The notes: generated by a model from the sequence alone, not told the origin. A stretch of DNA of 35,194 nt from CAYUNA01 sp047629355 (GCA_047629355.1 JBLHWU010000038.1:1-35194); one strand, 5' to 3'; counted from the first letter of the stretch, positions 16,312-26,961 are shown. Program-made: numbers and translations.

Positions 16312-19300
16312 CTATTGCAACTCAAACCGCACCGTCACCCCTGACGAAATATTCGTTTGCGGGAAACCAATAGACGTTTTCGGCGTCGTCTTTGAGTAAT
16401 CAAAAAACAGTCTAAGCGACAATTGTTTATTCAAGCGATACTCTGCAGATGGATTGATAGAGAGTCGCGTACTACCCCGTGATGGAATTTCAGAACCTTC
16501 ATTATCGATAATGAATTCATTCGTAATATCATCTCGCAACGAAAAGTCAAAGGCAAGTGTCAAATCTCCCGCTTCTCCTGCACCATTGCCACGATTTCTG
16601 ACAATGCCTTTTTTCTTACTTTTCGCTTCTTCTTCTGGCGTTGGTTTTTTCTTCTTCTTTTTCTTGGATAGAAACCCAAATTCTACACCATTCAGCGTAT
16701 AACCAAAGCCGAGAGACCAATCTTCCGCTCGCGTTTCACTCAACTGCCCTAATTCATCAAATAATATCGCCAACTCTCTCGATTTTTTCGATTCAAATCG
16801 AATAGACATGGTATTTTTAAAACGCATATCAATACCAATTAATGGACTAAATGCTTCACTAATGACTAGGTTTGGTGTGTTGAACCGAGAATAATAGTTA
16901 AAGTTATCCCTTGTCGTATTATAGGTTTGTCCCCCATTCACATAGTCCAAGTTGGTTTGATAACTACTGACTCGCAGCGTTGATTGATAGCCGTGCGATA
17001 TTTTAAACGATTGGAAAATATTTTTGAACATCGGTAGCTTACCCAAGCCAGTATAATTCAATCGCCAGTTGACTCGTGGCAATTGACTAAATAAGGTCGC
17101 CGTATAATCATCCGAAATGCCGACTGTAGTCGGGTCTTCACCAGTATAGGCCGCCAGAAAGGCTGGTATCGAAACACTTTGGTGGTTACCACCATAACCA
17201 TAAGGAAATCCTAGAGCTCCATAAAGGCTATCTTGGTGTGGTCGTTCTTCATCTGGTGCCAATCTGTTGGCAATAATTATACGATTGTCTTCAAATTCGT
17301 TAAAGAGTCCCAGCAATTCACTATCCTTTTTAAATAAGGTCTGCATTGCGAAATAGGTCATTTCATACGTTCCCATGTCGTTAGTTATCGCATGACCGTA
17401 ATCATTAGATTCTACGTCAAAGGCAAATCGTTCGGTATGGGTTTCTTGATGACTCTTCTCCGCATTCAGTTCTAATTTGAAATCTTTGAAGGGTTCAATC
17501 TTTAATTTCGCCTTGTAACGGTCATTCTTCGTTTGCGATACTTTTTCGTATAATTTTGCATTAGGAACAATAAACTGCTTATTTTTATCCAACCAATTTG
17601 CCTGTGTTCCCTGACTTGCTAAAGATAAATTGGGTTGAATACCAAAAACAAAATCCCAGCCTGGAGACTCAAAGTTTTTCATTCCAAACAAGTCCACATC
17701 TGGTCCATAACCCGGTACGATTGTGCCGAATTCTTCAGAAAAATCCAATTGCAATGACCGAACCATCAATAACGGACGTATCAAAGCTCGCTCAATTTTA
17801 CTTGGCTCGCGGTCTTTTTTCTTCTTATCCTTCTTGTCTTTTTTACCCTTCTTATCGTCTTTTCCATCTTTCTTCTTATCATCCCTGCTATTTGTATTCC
17901 TTCGACCACCCCGTCTTTTACGCGGTTTGCTGTCGATTTTTTTCAAGTATTTAGAATACTTATACAATTTATCAAATTTGAAATCTAATTTCAACGACCG
18001 TCGCTGGTTGTTTTCAATTACATTTCCAAATCCTAAAGCAAAGGGGTCAACACTCGCTGCGTGCCATACATAACCCCCATCATAAGTCGCTGTTGCAGAA
18101 ATCCAATCCATGAATGGGAAATTTTGCAACGGTACTTTAAAGTTCAAATTGATATTTTGCTCAAACCGTTTCGGACGACCAAGATTTTCAATATTGGAAA
18201 AAATACTGTCGCGGCGAGTTTGCTTGATGCTCGACACATAGTTCGGGTCATTTGGACTCAACTGATTTCGAACAATCAAACTTTTCTCCGTCGGCTCGTC
18301 AATAATGCCTTCAAAATCTGCAAAATAACGCATTTTGAGTGCTTTGAAAAGATCCCAAGACAAATCATAATTTCGATTCCACAAAAACTGCTTATTGAAA
18401 TAAGTATTGTTTAAAATATCATCGCCTGCAAAACGGTATTTCGTCGTATTGAATTTTCTATCCAATTCGGTAGAAAACGAGAAGGAATTGGGCAATGGAT
18501 TGAAATTAATCTCTTTGATAAACTTCAAGTACTTGGTATTTTTTATCAATTTATCAAATGGCTTGATAGGCTTCGATTTGATTTTATATTGATAATCCAA
18601 TGCGCCACGCTCGCGTTCCAATTCATCATTTTCATAATAAGGGTCACTCAAGTTTGTCTTTTCATAATTATAACTCAAACTGAAATTAGAAACATCCCAC
18701 GGCATCGGTTTTTTATCACCTGTCCTTTCCTTCCGCACATTAGTGAAGTTGTACGTTTTAATGGTTCGAATCGTTTTCGCTTGTTCTCTAATCAGGTCTT
18801 TTTCGACTTGGTCATCCGCATCACTAATTTTGTCTGTCAACAAAATATCTTTGTCATACGGGTCATATTCTGGCGTTTCCACCTCTCTGGTATATTGAAA
18901 ATAAAACGGCACTTTCACGCCCCATTTTTCAGGTAAAAACCTATCCAATTCCATCTGCGTACCGAAGTCAAACTGCCAAATATCTTCCCGTTGTCGTTCG
19001 TCTACTCTATCATTAATTTGCCCCCAACCATCGGTCGTATATTTACTCGCAAGCGTCACGGTAGCAAAATCTGCCAATTGCATATCCAAACGCGCGGTCG
19101 CTGCTGCCCCACCTTCTTCATCCAGACCAAACACCCGCAATTCGTTCACCCAAACCTCTGCGTTCACCCGTCCATCCTGACCATCGTTAACATTACAAGG
19201 GTTACGGATACCAATCAAAATAGATTTCACTTGTCCAAGGTTCGGATTTCCAATAATTTTATAGGTCTCGTTACTTCTAGTTATAATGCCACTCAAATCG

Positions 19301-22300
19301 GTACCTGGTTCGACAATAAACTCTTCTGACACCGCGGCACTCTTATTTCTCAACCGTTTCATTCTGGTCAATGCTTCAAAGTCAATATTCAAATCATTGA
19401 TAGCTGGCCAAATCACTCGTTGATAAATGGGGTTTCCTGCCAAAGCGGGGTCAATGGATGATTGAGGCGTGAATTGAATTGGGATTTCGTATTCATAATA
19501 ATTTTGAGAAAAATCACTACCCAACCGCACAAAAACATTCAATGCGCCATCTTCTAAATCTTCTTCTGCCCCGTTACATTGTGTGGTACTCTCTCCATGA
19601 ACGAACATTTTCATGCGCTTAAATTGCCGCATATCCATATCCACTAATTTATAAATACCAACCCCTTGTTGGTCAGGCAAATCACAGGCAGTCATGGAGA
19701 GCGACTGTTCATTTTGCAAGGCATTGATATTCACACCTAAGGCTTGCTCTCGAATAATACCTGGAGGCAAAATATATCCTGAAGTCTCTTCTACACTTAC
19801 CGTATTTACATCAAAATTAGCTAAGATTTCATCATTATTCCCTGAATCCGTACTTGGACAAACCGCGTTGTCTTTCAAATCTGTAACATTCTGATACCGT
19901 CTCCACTGATTCCGTACCAAGTCCAAAGTGGCAAAACGGAAATTCATCTTAGCTTGAAAATCCTTCATATACATCCGCATAAAACGAATAGAACGGAAGT
20001 TTTGAATTCCACCAACTTGCTTAAAGTTTGGATTGCCTGAATTAATCTGGTCCAATGGAATTTTGAAACGATACCAGGTCCGCAAATTGTCAGTTGACTC
20101 CACTTGGTCAATAATGTAAGGGTTACTGGCCACATCAATACCGCCTACACCATCATAAGTAATTGGCACTTTATACTGAAAATAAGATTCCAATTCATTC
20201 AAGGTATTGTCTCTGTCCAAATCTTCGGTATCCGGTAAGGTTGAGTTGGAACTTGGAACAAGGTTATCATTTTGTGTAGCAGAATTACCTTCCGAACCAA
20301 AAAATCGACGATATCTTACAAAAGCATCCGTACCATCTGGATCTGCACGAAAAGAAGCATAATTGTCATTGGCAGGGTCTAGCCTAATTTCATCAACCAC
20401 TTGTGGATCAACTCCTCCAGCAGTCAATGCATCTAAGTAAGGCTTTTGTCGTAGTTCTTCTTGTTCATCCGAGAGTCCATCAAATCCGACATCTTGTGCC
20501 GTTCGATTGGCAGGGTCAATATCAAAACCCGTCGTAATTTGTCGAGTAACTGGCACTGCTCCCCAATTGGTTTGCTTCACCCGCAATCCATCATTATTTG
20601 GGCCAGGCAATCCATTTTCAAAAAACTTCCGCGAATCTCGCAAAACATCTTCTGAAATATTTCCTAATTCAAAATAAATAGAACCATCCATTACTCCTTC
20701 AGCCGCCAAATCATTTGGATTTCCACTTCCGTCCGTATTCAAATAAGGATTCAACATCCAAAATTCAACAAATTCAATATTCGCTGCTTGAAAGTCATTA
20801 TTATTCAACGACCGCATAATACCCCCCCAACGACTGGCTGGATTGGACAATCGTCCATTGGTGTTCAGTCCATCTGAAAACTGCGTTCCACCGGGTACAT
20901 CATAATTATAAGGTCCTCTATCTTCCGGACAATATTGGATATCTAAGGAGATAATTCGATTCTGTAAATTATTGACTGGTGTGAAGTTCGGGAAAACTTC
21001 TTCCTGGTCAATTTGCATGGCGTAAGGATTTCCACCATTCCGCGTTTGGTATTGTGGCTCAATCCGCATCCAATTAATCAAGGCACGGTTGACCCCATAA
21101 TTTAAGTTGTCCACCAAATTCGATTCAGGAAACATTTCATTCCTCGGCGTACTCGCCAATACCCAACCATTCGGACCATTGACCGGCGTCCGCAAATCCA
21201 AATTACTCGTCGTTCCCTCAAAGTCATCAATATAAATCACTCCACCGTCTTCATCCGTATTTAGCGTATCTGCTTTTTCATTAATCGCTTTCGAGTGCCC
21301 TGGTTTCAAATAAGCCGCTTCCGCAGTGAAGTTAATCGACGATGGTGCTTTGGTATCTATCAATGGTATTTTGTCCACCAATTTTGTCAGCCACGGCGCT
21401 TCGTTACTGTACGTCAAATCCAAGCCGTACATTTTATTGTTAATTGGGTCATCTCCAATATTGACTTTTTGTGTAAACGGTCGTTCAAATAACTGCATGA
21501 ACGTACCTCCAATTATCAAGTTTTTATTGACTTCATAATCCGCCCGAAGTCCGAGCATGGTTTTGGTTTGAAAACCAAATAAAGCACTATCCTCAAAATC
21601 AATCGAAATTTTTGATCCCGATTCTAAAATCGCTTCATTCAAAATCCGAACCCGCCCAATCGTATAATCAATCGTATAATCTACATCCCTTATCAATACT
21701 CGCCCACCTGCGGTTATCCGTTCTGAATTTGGTGGGATATTAAATGCTCCCAACGAAATATCTGCGGAAACAGCGGATTTGTAAGTACCCTGAATTTTGA
21801 AACGGTTCTGGGCCGCTTGTTCTCGCGCTACTGTTACTGTATTGGTATATAAAGTATCGAAAGAAAATTGTTGTGCCAAGGCTGCATTTCCAGTAATCGT
21901 TTGAATGGTATCTTTAATAAAACTACCAAAAGGTTCTAATTTTGGAAAGATAATTTTACCACTTCTTGATAAAATGGTGACGCCTTCCACAAAGTCAAAT
22001 CGCCCATCTCCATCCGGTTGTGGGTCATTTTGGACGTTCAGTCTATCCAGTCCAAAAAGTTGCAAAATCGGTTGATTGTCTAAGCCTGGAACTGGTAAAA
22101 ATCGTTGCTCTCCATTTCCAGGGTCATCATAAGTAATATCTAAGCGAAAATCTTCTTGTCCAACTTGAAAACCATTGATAGAATAGATATTTTTCATCAT
22201 CAAATCCCATGCTGGTTTGTCCACATCTTGCAGCGTACTTTTCAGCATTTTACAAATAATCACATCCTGATTTGTGGTATCTTGTGAAGAGGCATCTTGC

Positions 22301-23787
22301 GTAAATTCCCCAACGGTGTATGAATTATTTTGGTAACTATATCTAAAGGAAACCCCCACTACCTGATCTGGCGGAATGTTGATACCTAAGGAAATAAAAC
22401 CCAATTGAGGGTGATAACTATATTGACTTGGAGGCAATAAAACTGCAGTTACTTTTTCAAAATCAACGCCTTGCTCTAAGTTAAATTGGCTACTAGACAG
22501 CGCTGAGATAACTTCGTCTGTTTTTCGAGTATTTGGATTGGCAATTATTTTTTGATACAATTGGTCATCGTCAATATCAAGCGGCAACCGTTTTTTAAAG
22601 CAATCCTCTTCGTCTATTGGTACGGGCTGTAGTGGTGAAAAATCGGGATTTTCACTGGTAAATCGTTCCGTTTCTCCAAGGTCGGTCAATGCCAAAATTT
22701 CGTAAGTCTGTGTCACATTACCTCTTGGCTTCACAAAAACCTGAATTTGCTCAATGCTAAAATTTGTATTTAAAACGGGCAATTGTGTTAATGCTTGCTC
22801 GTAAGTTTCTCTATTGTAATGCGTCAAAAAGAAGTGACGGTTTTCATCATATTCATCAGCGGCTACTTCAAATGGCTGGATTTGTCCTCCATTTTCAATA
22901 ACAATTTTTTCTCGCTCAGATTTTTGCTGCGAAGCAACTCCTGTCAAGCGCAATTTTCCCCACTGCGTTTCTACTTTCAAACCAAATAAACTTTCACTAC
23001 CCGTAATCAACGTTCCTCGCAATGGCAAACTCACATTACCCGCTTCAATGCTTTTGATGATTTCATCTTCGCCAAAATCATCCGTTCCATACTGCAATTT
23101 CATTACGTTGTCAAAGTCGAAAGTCGCTTGTGTATCATAGTTGGTATTCAATTTTAATTTTTCACCAATCGAGCCTTCTACATCCATCTTGATATCCATA
23201 TCAAAATTAAAACCACCTTGGCGCTGTTGTCGCGGAGGACGCCCTGGGTCAGCAGTTCGGCTATAATCCACTCCAAAGGTCAAATCAATACTACCCTGCG
23301 GCTGAATGTTGACATCTGTACCCCCAAAAAGACGATCAACGAGACTACTTTTAACGTCAATTTCTGCCAATGGGTCAATTCGTCCACCGATGCCGCGCTG
23401 TCCACCACTCGCGCCCGATAGTTCCCGGAAATATTCTTTTTCCTGCTCCTTAGCGATATACTTTTGATATTCATCAATCGTCATATAGCTCGGCGGTCGG
23501 AAATATTCGTCTCCCATTTTCTCCGTAATGATGTACTGATTGGTCGTAGGGTCATAATCTACGGTTTTGTCAATAATCTTCGGGTCTTTTAAATCAAACG
23601 GATTGGTACTCGGGTCGGTAATGTAATCGCCCGTGCGGTCTTCCAACGGAATGGTATCTAAAACGGCAGCGACAAATTCCTCTGAGTAAGGATTGTCAAA
23701 AATTCTCGAATTGTCAGATGCTTTCGTCGAAATCGAAAAAATAGTCGCGAGTAAAACCATTGCTACTAGGTAATATTCTCTTCTCAT
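16312..23787 (-). CDS. sprA: Cell surface protein SprA, T9SS outer-membrane translocon
   Basis: SprA forms the very large outer-membrane beta-barrel through which T9SS clients leave the cell, and it is needed for gliding in gliding species. The start at 23787 was chosen because a signal peptide follows at once (MRREYYLVAMVLLATIFSISTKA). The frame is open to an ATG at 23877, which would add 30 mostly charged residues. The length, about 2,490 residues, fits SprA. Typical features are the N-terminal repeats of QGSIDLTFGVDYSRT type with the VEGSIGEKLKLNTNYDTQATFDFDN segment, the GNVSLPLRGTLITGSESLFGLK segment, and a long run of alternating strands ending in VTVRFELQ. Two lysine-rich inserts are unusual (about residues 1950-1995 and 2370-2400). 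A TAGCTTTG on the minus strand at 24038-24031 is a possible -7 promoter element. ruvA is immediately upstream, an arrangement known in other Bacteroidota. Confidence 0.95.
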   Translation of the reverse strand: MRREYYLVAMVLLATIFSISTKASDNSRIFDNPYSEEFVAAVLDTIPLEDRTGDYITDPSTNPFDLKDPKIIDKTVDYDPTTNQYIITEKMGDEYFRPPSYMTIDEYQKYIAKEQEKEYFRELSGASGGQRGIGGRIDPLAEIDVKSSLVDRLFGGTDVNIQPQGSIDLTFGVDYSRTADPGRPPRQQRQGGFNFDMDIKMDVEGSIGEKLKLNTNYDTQATFDFDNVMKLQYGTDDFGEDEIIKSIEAGNVSLPLRGTLITGSESLFGLKVETQWGKLRLTGVASQQKSEREKIVIENGGQIQPFEVAADEYDENRHFFLTHYNRETYEQALTQLPVLNTNFSIEQIQVFVKPRGNVTQTYEILALTDLGETERFTSENPDFSPLQPVPIDEEDCFKKRLPLDIDDDQLYQKIIANPNTRKTDEVISALSSSQFNLEQGVDFEKVTAVLLPPSQYSYHPQLGFISLGINIPPDQVVGVSFRYSYQNNSYTVGEFTQDASSQDTTNQDVIICKMLKSTLQDVDKPAWDLMMKNIYSINGFQVGQEDFRLDITYDDPGNGEQRFLPVPGLDNQPILQLFGLDRLNVQNDPQPDGDGRFDFVEGVTILSRSGKIIFPKLEPFGSFIKDTIQTITGNAALAQQFSFDTLYTNTVTVAREQAAQNRFKIQGTYKSAVSADISLGAFNIPPNSERITAGGRVLIRDVDYTIDYTIGRVRILNEAILESGSKISIDFEDSALFGFQTKTMLGLRADYEVNKNLIIGGTFMQLFERPFTQKVNIGDDPINNKMYGLDLTYSNEAPWLTKLVDKIPLIDTKAPSSINFTAEAAYLKPGHSKAINEKADTLNTDEDGGVIYIDDFEGTTSNLDLRTPVNGPNGWVLASTPRNEMFPESNLVDNLNYGVNRALINWMRIEPQYQTRNGGNPYAMQIDQEEVFPNFTPVNNLQNRIISLDIQYCPEDRGPYNYDVPGGTQFSDGLNTNGRLSNPASRWGGIMRSLNNNDFQAANIEFVEFWMLNPYLNTDGSGNPNDLAAEGVMDGSIYFELGNISEDVLRDSRKFFENGLPGPNNDGLRVKQTNWGAVPVTRQITTGFDIDPANRTAQDVGFDGLSDEQEELRQKPYLDALTAGGVDPQVVDEIRLDPANDNYASFRADPDGTDAFVRYRRFFGSEGNSATQNDNLVPSSNSTLPDTEDLDRDNTLNELESYFQYKVPITYDGVGGIDVASNPYIIDQVESTDNLRTWYRFKIPLDQINSGNPNFKQVGGIQNFRSIRFMRMYMKDFQAKMNFRFATLDLVRNQWRRYQNVTDLKDNAVCPSTDSGNNDEILANFDVNTVSVEETSGYILPPGIIREQALGVNINALQNEQSLSMTACDLPDQQGVGIYKLVDMDMRQFKRMKMFVHGESTTQCNGAEEDLEDGALNVFVRLGSDFSQNYYEYEIPIQFTPQSSIDPALAGNPIYQRVIWPAINDLNIDFEALTRMKRLRNKSAAVSEEFIVEPGTDLSGIITRSNETYKIIGNPNLGQVKSILIGIRNPCNVNDGQDGRVNAEVWVNELRVFGLDEEGGAAATARLDMQLADFATVTLASKYTTDGWGQINDRVDERQREDIWQFDFGTQMELDRFLPEKWGVKVPFYFQYTREVETPEYDPYDKDILLTDKISDADDQVEKDLIREQAKTIRTIKTYNFTNVRKERTGDKKPMPWDVSNFSLSYNYEKTNLSDPYYENDELERERGALDYQYKIKSKPIKPFDKLIKNTKYLKFIKEINFNPLPNSFSFSTELDRKFNTTKYRFAGDDILNNTYFNKQFLWNRNYDLSWDLFKALKMRYFADFEGIIDEPTEKSLIVRNQLSPNDPNYVSSIKQTRRDSIFSNIENLGRPKRFEQNINLNFKVPLQNFPFMDWISATATYDGGYVWHAASVDPFALGFGNVIENNQRRSLKLDFKFDKLYKYSKYLKKIDSKPRKRRGGRRNTNSRDDKKKDGKDDKKGKKDKKDKKKKDREPSKIERALIRPLLMVRSLQLDFSEEFGTIVPGYGPDVDLFGMKNFESPGWDFVFGIQPNLSLASQGTQANWLDKNKQFIVPNAKLYEKVSQTKNDRYKAKLKIEPFKDFKLELNAEKSHQETHTERFAFDVESNDYGHAITNDMGTYEMTYFAMQTLFKKDSELLGLFNEFEDNRIIIANRLAPDEERPHQDSLYGALGFPYGYGGNHQSVSIPAFLAAYTGEDPTTVGISDDYTATLFSQLPRVNWRLNYTGLGKLPMFKNIFQSFKISHGYQSTLRVSSYQTNLDYVNGGQTYNTTRDNFNYYSRFNTPNLVISEAFSPLIGIDMRFKNTMSIRFESKKSRELAILFDELGQLSETRAEDWSLGFGYTLNGVEFGFLSKKKKKKKPTPEEEAKSKKKGIVRNRGNGAGEAGDLTLAFDFSLRDDITNEFIIDNEGSEIPSRGSTRLSINPSAEYRLNKQLSLRLFFDYSKTTPKTSIGFPQTNISSGVTVRFELQ

Positions 23788-24149
23788 ATCTTTTTGTAGT
23801 AGGGATTTAGAAAGTAAATTATCGGTTGATTGCTTTATTTTTTCATTGACCAAGCGCACTGCTTTTAAGTTATGCATCTATCATCTTTTTATAAAACATT
23901 CAACCACACTTCCTATAAACTGTCTTTCTAGTAATTATTTATTTTAGGTGTAAACTTTAACGTTCTTTACTCGTTAAATAAAAAAGAAAGCTATATAATT
24001 TGAATTCGTTCTTTTCTTTAGTAGAAATGCCAAAGCTAGAGTTAAATATACTTTGTATTTAAGGTGACTTTTAACACCATCACACACGAATACTTTAGCA
24101 CAAAATTTATAAAAAAGAAGTCTAAACGGCTTAAAAATTCAAGCAACTT

Positions 24150-24740
24150 CTAAAGTTCTCTGAACGCTAATTTTATCAACTCCTCTACGGAACTCACCTC
24201 AGGCTTTTCTCGAAGAATCTTGTTCAATACTTTTTGCGCCTGAATGCGGTTCACCTGAAGAGATACCAATGCACTTAACGCCTCCTGTCGCAATGTATTG
24301 TCTGAAGAAGAACCAATTGTAAGCGGCGCCTCCCCTGAATCTTTCAACATCTTATCTTTTAAGTCCAAAATCAGTCTTTTCGCTGTTTTTGGTCCAACAC
24401 CTTTCACTTTTTTAAAGGCATCTACATCTTCGCTAATGATGGCCATTCGCACATCTTCTGGATTCATAGAAGAAAGTAAAATCTGCGCCGTAGCCGTCCC
24501 AATTCCCGATACAGAAATCAATTGCCGAAACAGTTTCCGTTCTTTTTCTTCCGCAAAACCATACAACGTGTGGCTATCTTCTTTCACCTGCAAATGCGTA
24601 ATAATCTGCACTTTTTCCAACTTCTCAATCTGTGAATAGGTATGTAAGCTTATGTTCACATGATATCCAATACCGCCTGTTTCGACGATGATATAAGTAG
24701 GACTTTTGTAAGCAATGACTCCTTTTATAAATGTAATCAT
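24150..24740 (-). CDS. ruvA: Holliday junction branch migration protein RuvA
   Basis: RuvA binds four-way DNA junctions as a tetramer and loads the RuvB motor for branch migration in recombinational repair. Its 196 residues contain the N-terminal OB-fold domain (about 1-63, MITFIKGVIAYKSPTYIIVETGGIGYHV, ending HTLYGFAEEKER), and two helix-hairpin-helix motifs (LISVSGIGTATAQILL, then FKKVKGVGPKTAKRLILDLKDKM). After a flexible linker (SGEAPLTIGSSSD) comes the C-terminal three-helix domain that contacts RuvB (EALSALVSLQVNRIQAQKVL). The length is normal for the family. The gene lies upstream of sprA on the same strand, with a gap of about 360 bp to the chosen sprA start, so separate transcription is possible. 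No SOS box was recognised. Confidence 0.95.
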   Translation of the reverse strand: MITFIKGVIAYKSPTYIIVETGGIGYHVNISLHTYSQIEKLEKVQIITHLQVKEDSHTLYGFAEEKERKLFRQLISVSGIGTATAQILLSSMNPEDVRMAIISEDVDAFKKVKGVGPKTAKRLILDLKDKMLKDSGEAPLTIGSSSDNTLRQEALSALVSLQVNRIQAQKVLNKILREKPEVSSVEELIKLAFREL

Positions 24741-25185
24741 TTTTTTGTCTTTAATCGTTGGCTAAAGCTAAAGACCAAAGATCAATAACTAAAAACCCGA
24801 TAGTTTTCTCTTAGGAAATGACTGCAAAGGAAATTTGCAGGTTGCGTAGAAAAGCAGTTTGTAGCTAAAATGTCCGCTAACTATCTGCAATTCCTTCAAA
24901 ACAAGAGAATTGCACTAAAGGACGCGAAGATACAAAAAGCCAAAAGACTATTTGTTTGGGCTGTGTTAGAAAACAAAGAAGTTTGAGGATGAAAATGATT
25001 TTGCAAAAATCATTTTCATCCTCGAGACCCTCACCTGTACTACCGCAGGTAGTGCGCAATACTTAATATTTAGAGCGAAAAAGTCATTCCTGCTTGGGGC
25101 TTTCGGTAGAAGCTCCAAGCTCTATTGGAAAAATTAATATTAAACCTACAAAACTTTAAATTTTTACGCTCCAAGTAAAGTTTCG
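24741..25185. other. Intergenic region between aspS and ruvA
   Basis: The two minus-strand genes are separated by 445 bp without a credible ORF. The region holds the composite hairpin repeat copy at 24985-25055 and otherwise unassigned DNA. A GTTGGCTAAAG word at about 24762 resembles the 9-mer array at 27337 only partly. The ruvA promoter should be here but was not recognised. Confidence 0.45.
24985..25055. repeat. Composite hairpin repeat, copy B (inverted relative to copy A)
   Basis: A perfect 18-bp stem (24985-25002 with 25006-25023, loop GCA) is followed by an 8-bp stem with one G-T pair (25037-25044 with 25048-25055, loop GCA). Both hairpins and their CCGCAGG core correspond to copy A read on the opposite strand. 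It may also terminate aspS. Confidence 0.7.
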
Positions 25186-26961
25186 CTACGCTTCTTTTTC
25201 AGCCGTACTTCGTAAATACAATTCATTAAATTGCTGCTCCGCAATCGGCGAAGGTGCATCAATCATCATATCTCGTCCCTGATTATTTTTAGGGAACGCA
25301 ATGAAGTCTCGAATTGAATAAGAGTTCATCATCACAGCACACAAACGGTCAAAACCGAAAGCAATTCCACCGTGTGGTGGCGCACCATATTCGAATGCTC
25401 CCATCAAGAAACCAAATTGTGCTTCCGCTTCTTCTTCGGTAAAACCAAGTAATTTGAAGTTTCGTTCCTGTAACTTTCGGTCGTGAATCCGAATCGAACC
25501 ACCACCAATTTCTACCCCATTAATCACCAGATCGTAAGCATCCGCGCGAAGTGCTTTCATCGTTTCGTGGTCGCCATTCAGCATTCGTTCTACATCTTCT
25601 TTTTTAGGAGAAGTAAACGGATGGTGCATTGCGTGGAAACGTTCCGCATCTTCATCCCATTCCAAAAGCGGAAAGTCAACAACCCACAATGGTTTAAAAT
25701 CGCCGTCTTTCATCAAGCCCATTCGTCGTCCCATTTCCAAACGCAATTCATTCAATTGCTTACGAACACGGTCAACTTCGCCAGACATAACGAGTAGCAA
25801 ATCATTCGGTTTTGCGACCATTTTATCCGCCCAAGTCTGCAAAATTTCGTCAGAGAAAAACTTACCGACAGGAGATTTGATACTTCCATCTGCATTGATT
25901 TTCACCCAAACCATGCCTTTCGCCCCAATCTGTGGACGCTGCATCCACTCCGTCAATTTCTTAATATCTTTATTAGAATATTGGTCAGCTTGTCCTTCTG
26001 CACAAATACCAACCACCAATTCTGCACTGTCAAAAACTGGAAATCCTTTGCCTTGCGCTACGTCATTCAACTCTGTGAATTCCATTCCAAAACGCATATC
26101 TGGTTTATCTGAACCAAAACGTCGAGCTGCTTCATCGTAATTCATCAATGGAAAATCTTCCAACTCAATTCCGCGACAAGTTTTAAATAAATCCTTAGTC
26201 AAAGCCTCAAATGTATTCAAAATGTCTTCCTGCGTGACAAACGACATCTCGCAATCAATTTGTGTAAACTCCGGCTGTCGGTCTGCCCGCAAATCTTCAT
26301 CTCTAAAACATTTCACAATCTGGAAATACTTATCCAATCCACTCACCATCAAAATCTGCTTAAACGTCTGCGGCGACTGCGGCAAGGCATAAAATTGCCC
26401 AGGATTCATACGACTTGGCACCACGAAATCTCGCGCGCCCTCTGGCGTACTTTTAATCAAAACAGGCGTCTCGACTTCAATAAATCCTTCACTTGCCAAA
26501 TGCTTTCGCGTCTGAATTGCTACTTCACTACGGAAAATAATTTTTTCCTGTACATTCGGACGACGCAAATCCAAGTAACGGTATTTCATCCGCAAGTCAT
26601 CACCTCCATCGGTTTTTTCCTCAACGGTAAACGGTGGTGTTTTTGCTGCATTGAGAATTTCTAAACTCGTCACCTCTATTTCAATATTTCCAGTAGGAAT
26701 TTTTGAATTTTTAGAATGGCGCTCGATTACTTTTCCTTTAGCTTTCACCACGAACTCTCGGCCTAACGTTCTTGCTTTAGCAAACAAGTCTTCCGATGTT
26801 TTTTCTTTGCTGAAAAATAATTGAGTAATCCCATATCGATCCCGAAGATTGGTATACATCATGTGTCCTAAATCATTCGATCCTTGCACCCATCCGCTGA
26901 GTGTTACTTCCTCTCCTACATTTTCCATGCGCAATTGTCCGCAATTGTGAGTTCGATACAT
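25186..26961 (-). CDS. aspS: Aspartate--tRNA ligase
   Basis: This class II aminoacyl-tRNA synthetase charges tRNA-Asp in the cytoplasm. Its 591 residues are the standard bacterial length. An N-terminal OB-fold anticodon-binding domain (about 1-105, GEEVTLSGWVQGSNDLGHMMYTNLRDRYG) is followed by the catalytic core: VETPVLIKSTPEGARDF, QSPQTFKQILM, motif 2 FRDEDLRADRQPEFTQID, then the bacterial GAD insertion (roughly 285-410), then LLEWDEDAERFHAMHHPFTSP, and motif 3 GGIAFGFDRLCAVM. All catalytic motifs look intact. Upstream the minus strand carries a -7-like TACTTTTG (27103-27096) and a terminator-like hairpin (27144-27187), which could attenuate read-through transcription from further upstream. 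No Shine-Dalgarno site precedes the ATG. Confidence 0.96.
   Translation of the reverse strand: MYRTHNCGQLRMENVGEEVTLSGWVQGSNDLGHMMYTNLRDRYGITQLFFSKEKTSEDLFAKARTLGREFVVKAKGKVIERHSKNSKIPTGNIEIEVTSLEILNAAKTPPFTVEEKTDGGDDLRMKYRYLDLRRPNVQEKIIFRSEVAIQTRKHLASEGFIEVETPVLIKSTPEGARDFVVPSRMNPGQFYALPQSPQTFKQILMVSGLDKYFQIVKCFRDEDLRADRQPEFTQIDCEMSFVTQEDILNTFEALTKDLFKTCRGIELEDFPLMNYDEAARRFGSDKPDMRFGMEFTELNDVAQGKGFPVFDSAELVVGICAEGQADQYSNKDIKKLTEWMQRPQIGAKGMVWVKINADGSIKSPVGKFFSDEILQTWADKMVAKPNDLLLVMSGEVDRVRKQLNELRLEMGRRMGLMKDGDFKPLWVVDFPLLEWDEDAERFHAMHHPFTSPKKEDVERMLNGDHETMKALRADAYDLVINGVEIGGGSIRIHDRKLQERNFKLLGFTEEEAEAQFGFLMGAFEYGAPPHGGIAFGFDRLCAVMMNSYSIRDFIAFPKNNQGRDMMIDAPSPIAEQQFNELYLRSTAEKEA

Noticed and set aside
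23788..23877. Upstream ATG of sprA at 23877
   Set aside because: It adds 30 charged residues ahead of the signal peptide; it cannot be excluded but is less likely than the start at 23787.
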